From an uncultured Lentisphaerota bacterium (GTDB lineage: Bacteria > Verrucomicrobiota > Kiritimatiellia > CAIQIC01), in the NCBI GenBank assembly GCA_903912445.1, contig CAIWHP010000214.1:1-58655 (forward strand): 58,655 nt of DNA. Direction: 5' to 3'. This document shows, piece after piece, positions 8,698-17,766 of the stretch. Under the pieces are notes generated by a model. The model ran no database searches and was not told the DNA's origin. It was given only the letters and a program-made list of their open reading frames with translations. Every line of letters starts with the position of its first letter. Positions within the stretch are counted from its first letter, which is position 1. The position numbers and the translations under genes are program-made.

Positions 8698-11034
8698 ATG
8701 AACTTACGCATGACGCAGGTGTTGGCGGCGCTCGCGCTCGCGGGCGGTTGGGTTGTGGCGGCGGAGAAGACGCCGGTGGACTGGGTCGAGCCGCGCAGCG
8801 GCACGTGTTCCTCGCGCTGGATTTTCTTCAGCTCCGCCTGCCGGCCGTTCGGCATGGTCAACCTGAGCCCCGACACGAAGACCGGCGGCGACTGGGGCTG
8901 CGGCTACCTCTATAACGAGACGAAAGTCCGCTGCTTCAGCCACCTCCACGGCTGGCAGCTCTACGGCCTCGCCACCATGCCGTTCACCGGCGAAGCCAAG
9001 GGCCACCTCGGCATGGACGCCTATCAATCGGATTTCTCGCACGACGACGAGGTGGTGCATCCTGGCTATCACAAGGTCGCGCTGAAAACCTACGGCGTGA
9101 CCGCGGAGCTGACCTCGACGATGCGCGTCGGTTTGCATCGGTACACGTTCCCGAAGGATGCGCCTGCCGGCGTGCTGCTCGACACCGGTGCGGTGCTGAT
9201 GGACAAGATCGCCTCGAGCGCCGTGCGGCAGGTCAGCGCGACGGAGGTCGAAGGTCGCGCGGAGATGGCGCCGACCTCGCGCCGTCCGAAGCCGTTCACG
9301 GTCTATTTTGTCGCGCAGTTCAGCCGCCCGATCCAGGGCTTCGGCGCGTGGCGCGAGGGCCAGCAGCTCACCGGTGTTGATGCCGTGGAGGGCAAGAACG
9401 CGGGCGCGTTCGTAAAGTTCGCGCCGGACGCGGCGCCGCTGCTGATGAAGGTCGCGATCTCCTACACCGGCCGCGACGGCGCGCGCCGTAATCTCGCGGC
9501 GGAACTGCCGCACTGGGACTTCGACCGCGTCGTCGCCGACTCGCGCGACGAATGGAACCGCTGGCTCGGCAAGATCGAGGTCGCTGGCGGCACGCCGCAG
9601 GAATGCACGCGCTTCTACACCGACCTCTGGCACTCCCTGCTCGGCCGCCGCGTAATCAGCGACGCGGATGGCGCCTATCCCGACAACACCGGCGACGCGA
9701 CGCGCGTCTGCAAGGTGCGCGCCGGCGCCGACGGCCAGCCGCTGTTCCCGCACCACAACTTCGACGCGTTCTGGGGCGCGCACTGGTCCATCAACCTGCT
9801 CTGGTCGCTCGCCTATCCCGAGGTCATGGACGCGTTCTGCAACACGATGGTGGACATGTACCGCAACGGCGGGCTGATCCCGCGCGGGCCGAGCGGCGGC
9901 AACTACACCTTCGTCATGATAGGCGACCCGGCCGTCTCGCTCTTCGCCGCCGCGTGGCACAAGAACGTGCGCAACTACGACATCGCCACCGCCTACGAGG
10001 GCCTGCGCAAGAACGCCTTCCCCGGCGGCATCCGCGACCATGCCGGCTACGAGCACAGCCGGACGAACGCGGCCGGCGGCGGCACGAAATACTACGTCGA
10101 GCGCGGCTATGTGCCCGAGGGCATCGAGGGCAAGGGCGGCCACAAGGATGGCGCCTCGATGACGCTCGAATATGCCTATCAGGACTGGTGTCTCGCCGAG
10201 CTCGCCGCGACGCTCGGCAAGACCGACGACGCGAAGCTGTTCGCCGCGCGCGCCCAGAACTACACCAACCTGTGGGATGGCGCGGCCGGGTGGATGCATC
10301 CGCGCAACAAGGACGGCTCGTTCATCAAAAACTTCGCGCCCGTCGGCGAGAAGGGCAAGAGTTTCACGGCGAAGGGCTTTTGCGAGGCCACCGGCGCGAT
10401 TTACACGCACACCGTTCCGCAGGATCCGCGCGGCCTGGCGCGCCTGTTCGGCGGGCCGGAGAAGTATGCCGCCGCGCTCGACGCGCAGTTCCAGCGCGCC
10501 GTGCCCCAGCGCTTCATCATCCCGCACGGCGAGCACGGCGGCGCGTGGATTGACTACGAGAACCAGCCCTCGACCGGCATGGCGCACATGTTCAACTACG
10601 CCGGCGCGCCGTGGCTCGCGCAGAAGTGGGCGCGCGAGGTGCGGAAAGTCGTCTTCAGCGACATCACGCCGCAGGACGGCTACCACGGCGACGAAGACCA
10701 GGGCCAGATGGGCGCGCTCGCCGCGCTGCTCTCGCTCGGCCTGTTCGATGAGCAGGGCGGCTGCGCGCAGAAGCCCACGTGGCAGCTCACCGCGCCCGTC
10801 TTCGAGCGCGCCACGATCCACCTGAACAGCGCCTATTGCCCCGGCAAAACCTTCACCATCATCGCGCACAACCAGAAACCGGAAAACATCTACATCCAGT
10901 CGGCCAAACTCAACGGCCGACCGCTGACCGGCTGCTGGCTCTACCACGAAGATTTTGCCAAGGGCGGCACCCTCGAACTCGACCTCGGCCCGCAGCCGAA
11001 CAAGCACTGGGGCGTCACTCCGCCGCTGCCGTGA
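8698..11034 (+). CDS. secreted GH92-family alpha-mannosidase
   Basis: 778 residues. GH92 enzymes are calcium-dependent inverting exo-alpha-mannosidases. A GGAAGGA site precedes the ATG at 8698, and the first 21 residues are a signal peptide ending VVAA. Family hallmarks: PFGMVNLSPDT, FSHLHG, HWSINLLWSLAYPEVMD, and GDEDQGQMGALAAL near residue 665, matching the conserved catalytic-base region of the family. The C-terminal beta domain ends about the stop. Located between two GH38 genes, it suggests attack on alpha-mannan or high-mannose N-glycans outside the cytoplasm. Followed by a paired-palindrome element. Confidence 0.9.
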   Translation: MNLRMTQVLAALALAGGWVVAAEKTPVDWVEPRSGTCSSRWIFFSSACRPFGMVNLSPDTKTGGDWGCGYLYNETKVRCFSHLHGWQLYGLATMPFTGEAKGHLGMDAYQSDFSHDDEVVHPGYHKVALKTYGVTAELTSTMRVGLHRYTFPKDAPAGVLLDTGAVLMDKIASSAVRQVSATEVEGRAEMAPTSRRPKPFTVYFVAQFSRPIQGFGAWREGQQLTGVDAVEGKNAGAFVKFAPDAAPLLMKVAISYTGRDGARRNLAAELPHWDFDRVVADSRDEWNRWLGKIEVAGGTPQECTRFYTDLWHSLLGRRVISDADGAYPDNTGDATRVCKVRAGADGQPLFPHHNFDAFWGAHWSINLLWSLAYPEVMDAFCNTMVDMYRNGGLIPRGPSGGNYTFVMIGDPAVSLFAAAWHKNVRNYDIATAYEGLRKNAFPGGIRDHAGYEHSRTNAAGGGTKYYVERGYVPEGIEGKGGHKDGASMTLEYAYQDWCLAELAATLGKTDDAKLFAARAQNYTNLWDGAAGWMHPRNKDGSFIKNFAPVGEKGKSFTAKGFCEATGAIYTHTVPQDPRGLARLFGGPEKYAAALDAQFQRAVPQRFIIPHGEHGGAWIDYENQPSTGMAHMFNYAGAPWLAQKWAREVRKVVFSDITPQDGYHGDEDQGQMGALAALLSLGLFDEQGGCAQKPTWQLTAPVFERATIHLNSAYCPGKTFTIIAHNQKPENIYIQSAKLNGRPLTGCWLYHEDFAKGGTLELDLGPQPNKHWGVTPPLP

Positions 11035-11075
11035 TGGAATGAACAATGACTGATCGCGCCAGTTTGCCGGCGCGG

Positions 11076-11125
11076 TTTTCCAAGCCTTGGAAAAAAGCCG
11101 GTTTGGGTTTCCAATGCTTGGAAAA
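11076..11125 (+). repeat. paired palindrome element, copy 1
   Basis: Two palindromes, 11076-11094 (TTTTCCAAGCCTTGGAAAA) and 11108-11125 (TTTCCAATGCTTGGAAAA), with centres about 31.5 bp apart. The first is flanked by CCGGC and GCCGG, which extend it into a longer stem, and the spacer reads TTTGGG. It starts 42 nt after the GH92 stop, as a terminator would, but may have another role. No known family name recognised. Confidence 0.75.
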
Positions 11126-11240
11126 CTAGCTGGGAGCGGCGGCATTCCCGGCTTCGTCCAAGCACTTCGCCGGGGCAAGCCTGCCGCTGTAATAGTGATG
11201 ACAAGACTGCAGCTCTTAAGAACAAGCAAAGGATGAGATC

Positions 11241-14200
11241 ATGAAAACGAAACAGATCATCGTGCTGGTGCCCCTGATGCTTGGGTTGTTTTCGCTCTCG
11301 GCACAGGCGGGTTTTACGCCGCTGGTGCCGCTGGAACCGCCGCAGGTCATCGCGAGCTCGCCGGCGTTCGGCGGCGGCTGGGAGCCGCGCAATCTTTTCG
11401 ACGGCAACCTGCGCACGGCCTACGCCTCGGCCGGCAAGGGCGCGGCAACCTTCCTCGATTTCGACTTCGGCAAGCCGGTGACGCTGGCGGCGTTCAAGCA
11501 TATCGACCGCGACGATCCCGCCACCGTCAAGGCGGCGCAGCTGCTCTTCAGTGACAAGCCGGACTTCAGCGCGCCGCTTGCCACCGTGCCGGTCGCGCAC
11601 GTGGATCAGCGCGCGGGCGTCACGCTCGCCAGCTTCGCGCCCGTCACCGCGCGCTATGTGCGCTGGCAGGTAACGGCGATCAATGCCAAGAATTATTCGG
11701 CGATCGGTGGCGCGGAAATTATTTTCTTCGCCGCCACCGCACCGGACGTCGCGCCGGTGCGCGACCAGCTCCGCATCCGGCCCGCGCAGGTGGTGCTCGC
11801 GCAGGAGGGCAAGCAGCTCCAGCCGCTGGAAATCGCCGTGCAGCACGACTACGCCGAGGCGGCCGAGGCTTCTCTGGAAATTGCGGGCGCGGGGCCGGTC
11901 GCGCTGCAGCTCAAGCCGGGCGGCGCGACACATGAGCTGCTGCTGCCGGCAGTGCAGCGCGATGAGCCGCTGGCGGTGACGCTGAAGGTGCAAGGGCAAG
12001 TCATCGCGCAGACGAATTTCGTGCGCCGGCCGGTGCGCCAATTTACGGTCTATCTGCTGCCGCACTCGCATCACGACCTCGGCTATACGGCATTGCAGCC
12101 GGAGATCCAGGCGAAGCAGATGAGCAACCTCGTCACCGCCGTCGCGCTGGCGAAGGCGACGCAGACGAACGCGCCCGGCGCGCGCTACCGCTGGAACGCC
12201 GAGGTGCTCTGGAGCCTCGACGACCTCGAGCGCACGCAGCCGGCGCAGGCCAAGGAAGTTTTCGCCGCGATCCGCAACGGCTGGATCGAGCCGCAGGCGC
12301 TCTACGATAATCTGCTGACGGGGCTGGCGACGCCGGAGGAACTGCTGCGCCACCTGCGCTATGCGAAGCTCGTCGAGGCGAAGACCGGCGTCGGCATCGA
12401 GAGCGCGATGATCAGCGACGTGCCCGGCCTGACGTGGGGGACGGCGTCGGCGCTCGTGGCCGCAGGCGTGAAATATATTTCCGACGGCGTGAACTACTGC
12501 GACCGCATCGGCAGCTCCCTGGTGGTGTGGCAGGACAAGCCGTTCTGGTGGGAGCCGGCGTCGGGCCGCGGGCGCGTGCTGGTGTGGACGTCCTATCTCG
12601 GCTACGGCGTCTCGCACCTGTGGGGCACGCTGACTGCGCCCAAGGCACAAGCGCGGCTGCTCGACCGGCTGCGCGAGTTGGAGGAGCAGCATTCGCCCTA
12701 TGACATCGTGCAGATGCGCTGGAGCGGCTTCGGCGACAACGCCGTGCCGGATTCGACGCTGATTGACGCGGTATTGGCCTGGAATACGAAGTACGTCTGG
12801 CCGCGCCTCCAGATCGCGACCGCCGGCGAAATGTTTCGTGCGTTCGAGCACCGCTATGGCGACAAGCTGCCGGTTTATCGCGGCGACTTCACGCCCTACT
12901 GGGAGGACGGCGCCGGTTCGACCGCGCACGAGACTGCGCTGAGCCGCAACGCCGCCGAGCGGCTTGTGCAGGCGGAGACGGTCTTCGCGCTCGCACCCGA
13001 AGCAACATTCCCGGCTGGTGAGTTCCGCTCTGCTTGGCGCAATGTGCTGATGTACACCGAGCACACGTGGGGCGCACATTGCAGCGTGAGCAAGCCAGAC
13101 AGCGATTTCACCAAGGGCCAATGGAAGATCAAGCAGGCGTTCGCGCTCGATGCCGCTACGCAGTCGCAGAAGCTGCTCGCCAAAGCCGCCGCTGGGCATG
13201 GAGCAGTCAGCAACTGCGCCGTGGATATTTTCAACACCGCCAACTGGCCGCGCACCGACGTCGTCATCATTCCGAAGCAATTATTTGCCGATGGCGACTA
13301 TGTTGTGGATGTTGCCGGCCAGCCTGTGCCTGCGCAGCGGCTCGCGTCGGGCGAGCTGGCGCTGCTGGTGGAAAACCTGCCGCCGTTCTCAGCGCGCCGC
13401 TACTTCGTCGGCCCCGCCGCTGGCGTGAAGCAAGGCGCGGCCGGCGCGGGTGTCAGCGGGCTGACCAACGAATTCCTGAGGGCGCAGCTCGATCCCAAAA
13501 CCGGTGCGGTCTGCGACCTGCGCTTCAAGGGTCACGCGGAAAACCTGGTGGACGCCGCCAGCGGTACGGCGCTGAACGACTATTTCTATCTGCCCGGCGC
13601 CGACCTGAAAGACCTCCAGCGCAGCGGCGCGCCGCGCATCACGGTGGTGGACGCCGGTCCGCTCGTCGCGACGGTGCGCATCGAGTCCGACGCGCCCGGC
13701 TGCAAGCAGCTCGTGCGCGAGGTGCGCGTCGTCAGCGGCCAGCCGCGCGTGGAGTTTCTCAACCGCCTCGACAAGCTCGCCGTGCGCGAGGTTGAAGGCG
13801 CGCACATCGGTTTCGGCTTCCGCGTGCCGGAAGGGCAGGTGCGGCTCGATACGCAGTTCTCGGTGACCCGGCCCGAGCTCGACCAGATACCCGGCGCGTG
13901 CAAGAACTGGTTCAGCGTCAGCCGCTGGGCCGATATCTCCAACAACAAGCTCGGCGTGCTGCTGGTCACGCTCGACACACCGCTGATCGAGGTCGGCGGC
14001 ATCACCGCCAACGCGCCGCGCCACCAGCCGGAGCCGTGGAAGCCGTGGCTGCAGAAAATAGGCCCGACGCAGACGCTCTACTCGTGGATCCTTAACAACC
14101 ACTGGCACACGAACTACAAGGCCGACCAGGACGGCCTGCTGGAGTTCCGCTACGCCGTGCAGCCGCACCGCGGCGGCTTCGACGCGCTCGCCGCCGCGCG

Positions 14201-14510
14201 CTTCGGCGCGGAGCGTTGCCAGCCGCTGCTGGTCGTGCCCGCGCACGGTCCGCTGCCGGCCGCTGTGCCGCGCTTGAGCGTGGAACCAAATGACGTTGTC
14301 GTCACCGCGCTCAAGCCCGCTGACGAAGGCCGCGGCTGGGTGGTACGGCTCTACGGCGCCTCCGGCCGCGATCAGACTGTGCGCCTGAAGTGGAGCGAAC
14401 CAGCACCCGCCCAAGTCTTTCTTAGCAACCTCAGCGAACTGCCGCTCGTCCCCGCCCTGGAGAAAATCCGTGTCCCCGCCTGGGGTCTGGTGACCCTGCG
14501 CGCGGAGTGA
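11241..14510 (+). CDS. secreted GH38-family alpha-mannosidase with N-terminal F5/8-type (discoidin-like) domain
   Basis: 1089 residues. Signal peptide to about residue 23 (LFSLSAQA). Residues 30-170 resemble an F5/8 type C carbohydrate-binding domain (PRNLFDGN, and RYVRWQVTA near its end). The GH38 catalytic module starts near residue 270 with HSHHDLGYT (H277 and D279 zinc ligands), D393 in SDVPG as nucleophile, and H608 in TEHTWG. The C-terminal beta domains contain ILNNHWHTNY. The start follows an AAGGATGAG site. It is a second, diverged GH38 beside the GH92 gene; its architecture differs from the GH38 at 165. Probably works on mannosides outside the cytoplasm. Confidence 0.9.
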   Translation: MKTKQIIVLVPLMLGLFSLSAQAGFTPLVPLEPPQVIASSPAFGGGWEPRNLFDGNLRTAYASAGKGAATFLDFDFGKPVTLAAFKHIDRDDPATVKAAQLLFSDKPDFSAPLATVPVAHVDQRAGVTLASFAPVTARYVRWQVTAINAKNYSAIGGAEIIFFAATAPDVAPVRDQLRIRPAQVVLAQEGKQLQPLEIAVQHDYAEAAEASLEIAGAGPVALQLKPGGATHELLLPAVQRDEPLAVTLKVQGQVIAQTNFVRRPVRQFTVYLLPHSHHDLGYTALQPEIQAKQMSNLVTAVALAKATQTNAPGARYRWNAEVLWSLDDLERTQPAQAKEVFAAIRNGWIEPQALYDNLLTGLATPEELLRHLRYAKLVEAKTGVGIESAMISDVPGLTWGTASALVAAGVKYISDGVNYCDRIGSSLVVWQDKPFWWEPASGRGRVLVWTSYLGYGVSHLWGTLTAPKAQARLLDRLRELEEQHSPYDIVQMRWSGFGDNAVPDSTLIDAVLAWNTKYVWPRLQIATAGEMFRAFEHRYGDKLPVYRGDFTPYWEDGAGSTAHETALSRNAAERLVQAETVFALAPEATFPAGEFRSAWRNVLMYTEHTWGAHCSVSKPDSDFTKGQWKIKQAFALDAATQSQKLLAKAAAGHGAVSNCAVDIFNTANWPRTDVVIIPKQLFADGDYVVDVAGQPVPAQRLASGELALLVENLPPFSARRYFVGPAAGVKQGAAGAGVSGLTNEFLRAQLDPKTGAVCDLRFKGHAENLVDAASGTALNDYFYLPGADLKDLQRSGAPRITVVDAGPLVATVRIESDAPGCKQLVREVRVVSGQPRVEFLNRLDKLAVREVEGAHIGFGFRVPEGQVRLDTQFSVTRPELDQIPGACKNWFSVSRWADISNNKLGVLLVTLDTPLIEVGGITANAPRHQPEPWKPWLQKIGPTQTLYSWILNNHWHTNYKADQDGLLEFRYAVQPHRGGFDALAAARFGAERCQPLLVVPAHGPLPAAVPRLSVEPNDVVVTALKPADEGRGWVVRLYGASGRDQTVRLKWSEPAPAQVFLSNLSELPLVPALEKIRVPAWGLVTLRAE

Positions 14511-14575
14511 GGCTCAGTCGGTAGTGCACAGATTATGGGCGAGAACGTCACCTCACGCCCATAAGCAGGGCTGCC

Positions 14576-14605
14576 TGTAGCCGCACTCGTGAGAGTGCGG
14601 CTACA
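14576..14605. repeat. REP-like palindrome A
   Basis: A 30-nt near-perfect hairpin beginning TGTAGCCGCACTC and ending in its reverse complement GAGTGCGGCTACA. It is the first of three stacked palindromes in the 275-bp spacer between the GH38 and HAD genes. Confidence 0.7.
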
Positions 14606-14610
14606 AAAGG

Positions 14611-14640
14611 GTGGCCGCGTTCTCACGAACGCGGCTACAC
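14611..14640. repeat. REP-like palindrome B
   Basis: A hairpin with arms GGCCGCGTTC and GAACGCGGCTAC, a sequence variant of palindrome A with an inverted loop (CTCAC against CGTGA). It lies five nt after palindrome A. Confidence 0.65.
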
Positions 14641-14701
14641 GGCGAAAACAGCTTGGCTCTCATCTATCTACGGCTCGCGAGTACGCTCGCCCTCCCGTTC
14701 T

Positions 14702-14777
14702 TGTAGGGGCGCAGTCTTGCTGCGCCCGTCTTCTTGGAGGCAGCGCACATTGGGCGCAGCAAGACTGCGCCCCTACA
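14702..14777. repeat. REP-like inverted repeat C (two 26-nt arms)
   Basis: The 26-nt arm 14702-14727, beginning TGTAGGGGCGCAGTC, is repeated as an exact reverse complement at 14752-14777, with a 24-nt loop. Each arm also contains its own short palindrome. It ends eight nt from the HAD gene stop and may act as its terminator, although no T-run is obvious on that strand. Confidence 0.75.
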
Positions 14778-14785
14778 TTTCTTCT

Positions 14786-15475
14786 TCAGATGAGGCCGAG
14801 GGCGCGCAGCACCGCGGCGGTGTCGGCCAGGGTGGGAAAGACGCAGTCGGCGCCGGCGGCGTGCAGTTCGCCGGCGGTCGGGCGGCCGGTGGCGACGGCC
14901 AGGCAGCGCGCGCCGACCGCATGGGCGGCGGCGATGTCGAAGGGCGTGTCGCCAATGATCCATACGGCGGAGAAATCCGCGCCCGGCGGCAATGCGGCGC
15001 GCAGCCGGGCCAGCGCCTGCCGCGCGATATCGGCGCGGTCGGCGTGCTCGTCGGAGTAGCCGCCGTGGGGGAAGAAGTGGCGCAGGCCGGCGCTGTGCAG
15101 CTTGATGTGCGCGGTGGATTCGATGTTGCCGGTGACGATGCCCAGCGCGACGCGCTGATCGGCCGCGAGTGATGTGAGCAGCTCGGCGACACCCGGATGC
15201 CGAGTCGAGGGCACCCCGTCCGCCAACAGCTCCAACTCCGTCGCCAGCGCCGCAAAAAAGTCCCGCTGCTTCGCCGCCGTCAGCTCCGCCCGGTGCGCGG
15301 CGAAGATCTGCCGCAGCACATTCAGGTCGGTGTTGCCGTGGAACTGGATATAGTTGATCTCGTCGCGCCAGCCGAACACCTTCTCCAGCGCCTGCACAAA
15401 CGATTTGCGCCCCGCGCCGTGGAAATCCATCAACGTGCCGTCGATGTCGAAGAGCACCGCCACGCGGAGAAGCAT
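14786..15475 (-). CDS. HAD-superfamily phosphatase (phosphoglycolate-phosphatase-like)
   Basis: 229 residues. Motif I is VLFDIDGTLMDF (nucleophile and acid/base aspartates in DIDGT) at the N terminus, motif II lies in GIVTGN, and motif IV in IIGDTPFDIAAA. The cap between residues 18 and 90 is helical as in subfamily IA (Gph-like). The ATG at 15475 directly precedes the first strand; a longer frame upstream translates a GGATGGT array and is rejected. Likely a cytoplasmic small-molecule phosphatase, with specificity unknown. Confidence 0.82.
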   Translation of the reverse strand: MLLRVAVLFDIDGTLMDFHGAGRKSFVQALEKVFGWRDEINYIQFHGNTDLNVLRQIFAAHRAELTAAKQRDFFAALATELELLADGVPSTRHPGVAELLTSLAADQRVALGIVTGNIESTAHIKLHSAGLRHFFPHGGYSDEHADRADIARQALARLRAALPPGADFSAVWIIGDTPFDIAAAHAVGARCLAVATGRPTAGELHAAGADCVFPTLADTAAVLRALGLI

Positions 15476-15515
15476 GGTGGATGGGGGATGGTGAATGGTT
15501 GAGGGTGGAGGTGGC
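15474..15515 (+). repeat. degenerate GGATGGT array (left)
   Basis: A simple-sequence tract of ATGGTGGATGG-like units that also covers the HAD start codon. A similar tract on the opposite strand lies at 16047-16079. Together they bracket the AT-richer orphan gene at 15533-16033. Confidence 0.6.
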
Positions 15516-15532
15516 ATGTGACGGTAATAGCT

Positions 15533-16033
15533 TTAAGGCGGAGACATATTGGTAAAGCCCAGTGCTTTAAGATGATTGCGTGCAGCATCAAGATTCGTTG
15601 CCAGCATGAGCGATATGAGCGTTGTTTCGCGCCCGCTGGCTGTCTGTGGCGGGGCGTTTGTCTCGCCTAATTCTCGCAAAGCTTGCTGTTTTTTCACAAG
15701 GTGCAACGCAGCCGGAAATGAGCCGCAGAAATGCTCGGAGCTATCAAACCACGCACCGTCACTATCGCGCACAACTGCGGAGGACGCCAATTTCCCGCCG
15801 TGAGAATCGCGATAACGAATGGCCATCCAAGAGTGATCGGTGAAAGTAAGAAAGCAACCCAGAGTGCCGACAGCCGCGCTCAAGTCATTAGTTGCTTGAG
15901 CAGCGGCCAGAATGCGCTTCGATTCCAAGCGAGTGCACCATTCCCATGTCGGTGCATGAAACAGAAACAAACCCGCCACAACCAGGCTTAGAATGACAGC
16001 CACCGCAAAGATATTCTTGATCCACAGCTTCAT
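15533..16033 (-). CDS. hypothetical membrane-anchored protein
   Basis: 166 residues, not recognised. It has an N-terminal membrane anchor or signal (NIFAVAVILSLVVAGLFLF) and then a soluble region containing HSWMAIRYRDSHGG, which may lie outside the cytoplasm. G+C is visibly lower than in its neighbours and codon use is less GC-biased at third positions. It is flanked on both sides by inverted GGATGGT-type arrays. No close Shine-Dalgarno site is evident. Recent acquisition is possible but not shown. Confidence 0.6.
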   Translation of the reverse strand: MKLWIKNIFAVAVILSLVVAGLFLFHAPTWEWCTRLESKRILAAAQATNDLSAAVGTLGCFLTFTDHSWMAIRYRDSHGGKLASSAVVRDSDGAWFDSSEHFCGSFPAALHLVKKQQALRELGETNAPPQTASGRETTLISLMLATNLDAARNHLKALGFTNMSPP

Positions 16034-16046
16034 CGCGCCAGTTTTT

Positions 16047-16079
16047 CATCCACCATCCGCCATCTACCATCATCCATGG
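16047..16079 (-). repeat. degenerate GGATGGT array (right)
   Basis: Reads as ATCCACC-type units on the plus strand, so it is inverted relative to the tract at 15474-15515. It lies between the orphan gene start and the stop of the sugar transferase gene. Confidence 0.6.
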
Positions 16080-16081
16080 CT

Positions 16082-17491
16082 TCAATACGCATTCTGCCGC
16101 GCGAAGAAGGTCTTGGCGATGATCTTGAAGTCCAGGGCGACCGACCAGTTTTCGAGGTAGTAGAGGTCGTACTGGATGCGGTCGCGGATGCTGGTGTTGC
16201 CGCGCAGGCCGTTGACCTGGGCCCAGCCGGTGATGCCGGGTTTGGAGGCGTGGCGCCACATGTAGCGGCTGATGTCGTCCTTGAACTGCTCGACGAAGTG
16301 CGGGCGCTCGGGGCGCGGGCCGACGAGGCTCATCTCGCCCTTGAGCACGTTCCAGAACTGGGGCAGCTCGTCGAGGTTGTGTGCGCGCAGCCAGGCGCCG
16401 ATGCGCGTGCGGCGCGGGTCGTCGGGTCGCGCCCAGACCGGGCCGGATTCCTCCTCGGCGTCGGCGCGCATGGTGCGCAGCTTGAGGATTGGGAAACATT
16501 TGCCGCCCTCGCCGCAGCGCTCCTGCCGGTAGAAGACCGGGCCGGGCGACTCGCGCTTGATCAGCGCGGCGGCGACGGCGATCACCGGCGCGGAGAGGAC
16601 CAGCCCGACGGCACCGCCGACGATGTCCTCGGCGCGCTTGAGAAAGCGGTTGATGACGTAGTCCAGCGGCCACTTGTCGAGGCCAAGCAGCGGGATGTCG
16701 CCCAGCATCTCGATGTGCACCTTCTGTGTCAGCATGCCGAACATGTCGGGCACGGTGTGGAAGCTGACGAGGTGGCGCTCGCTCAGCAGCAGCAGCTCCG
16801 ACATGCGGTCGTTGGAGAGCGAGAAGTCGGCGCAGATCACCTGGTCCACCTCGCCGCGCTGGACCATGCCGGCGAGGTCCGCGAGCGTGCCGCGGGCCAG
16901 CTCCGGCGGCAGGGCGGGGTCGGGCGTTTCGCCATCGGTGCGCAGGAAGGCGACGACGCGCGAGCGCAGCGTCGGCGTGCCCTTGAGCGCCTGCTTGATA
17001 TGCGCCGCCAGCTGGTTGGTGCCGATGACGACGACACGCTTGACCTCCGCCTTGTGCTTGGCCCAGTGCCGCTCCAGCTTGAACAGCAGCCAGCGCTCCA
17101 GCAGGATGAGGAACAGGACGGTGAAGAACGAGAGGCCGGTGACCACGCGCGAGAGCGGGGGCTCGGTGCGGATGGCGAACGCCAGCGCCGTCGCCAGCAG
17201 GATGCCCCAGCCGGTCGCGCGCACGAGCCGCGGGATCTTGAAGCTGAAGGCGCCCGTCTGCGGCCGGACATAGAGGCCGAGCGAGCGGAAGATCAGCAGG
17301 AACAGGACCGCGCCGACGCCCGCGCCGTAGAGGTAGAGGCTGCGCGACAGCGGCGCCTCGTGGAACATCGGGATCCAGCCGGTGTCGAACCGGATCCAGA
17401 CCGCCAGCGAGAAGCCGGCAAACACGGCGAGCGCGTCGGCGGTGACCGCCGCCGCGCTGCAGGCGACATCAAAGGTATCCTCTTGCCTCAC
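16082..17491 (-). CDS. polyprenyl-phosphate sugar-1-phosphate transferase (WcaJ/WbaP-like)
   Basis: About 469 residues from a GTG at 17491. It has four N-terminal hydrophobic segments, a Rossmann-like middle domain starting KRVVVIGTNQLA, and a C-terminal bacterial sugar transferase domain from KRAEDIVGG onwards, with the hallmarks SPGPVFYRQER, FPILKLRTMR, DELPQFWNVLKGEMSLVGPR and KPGITGWAQVNG. It transfers a hexose-1-phosphate to undecaprenyl phosphate in the inner membrane, the first step of an exopolysaccharide or O-antigen unit. The start is uncertain: an in-frame GTG at 17656 adds 55 residues that look non-coding, and neither has a strong ribosome site. Other polysaccharide assembly genes are not adjacent. 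Confidence 0.85.
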   Translation of the reverse strand: MRQEDTFDVACSAAAVTADALAVFAGFSLAVWIRFDTGWIPMFHEAPLSRSLYLYGAGVGAVLFLLIFRSLGLYVRPQTGAFSFKIPRLVRATGWGILLATALAFAIRTEPPLSRVVTGLSFFTVLFLILLERWLLFKLERHWAKHKAEVKRVVVIGTNQLAAHIKQALKGTPTLRSRVVAFLRTDGETPDPALPPELARGTLADLAGMVQRGEVDQVICADFSLSNDRMSELLLLSERHLVSFHTVPDMFGMLTQKVHIEMLGDIPLLGLDKWPLDYVINRFLKRAEDIVGGAVGLVLSAPVIAVAAALIKRESPGPVFYRQERCGEGGKCFPILKLRTMRADAEEESGPVWARPDDPRRTRIGAWLRAHNLDELPQFWNVLKGEMSLVGPRPERPHFVEQFKDDISRYMWRHASKPGITGWAQVNGLRGNTSIRDRIQYDLYYLENWSVALDFKIIAKTFFARQNAY

Positions 17492-17682
17492 GCGCCCATC
17501 ATACGCACCGCCGCGGCGCGGCTCAAACTCAAATCCGGAAACCCCGCCCGCCGCGGATCGGCTGGCGGGGTGGGGGTGCCGGCCGGGGCCGGGGCCGGAG
17601 TTGATTTTTGCGGCCGTTTCTCCGCCGTTCAGGGTGCCGCGCTGCCGCTTGCGCACCCGTGGAATTTTTTCAAAGTTTCTAC

Positions 17683-17711
17683 TTGCCGACTCCGGGGGTC
17701 GTCATTATCCT
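17683..17711 (+). promoter_or_regulatory. candidate sigma-70-type promoter of pckG
   Basis: TTGCCG at 17683-17688 and TATCCT at 17706-17711, separated by 17 nt, place the start of transcription about 50 nt before the pckG ATG. It lies in the divergent spacer with the sugar transferase gene. Prediction by eye only. Confidence 0.4.
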
Positions 17712-17766
17712 CCCGCCCCCACGGGGCGCATATGCTTGGTGGCGCCTCGGGTGAAAAGAGGACGTT

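Noticed and set aside
8704-11229. Long open frame on the minus strand opposite the GH92 gene
   Set aside because: Composition-driven shadow: it reads through a gene with firm family motifs, is rich in R, A, V and H, and shows no domain.
10941-13280. Long minus-strand open frame opposite the second GH38 gene
   Set aside because: Antisense shadow of a gene with clear catalytic motifs; it also crosses the intergenic palindrome pair.
15474-16079. GGATGGT arrays as a CRISPR array
   Set aside because: Units are short, degenerate and without unique spacers; no cas genes.
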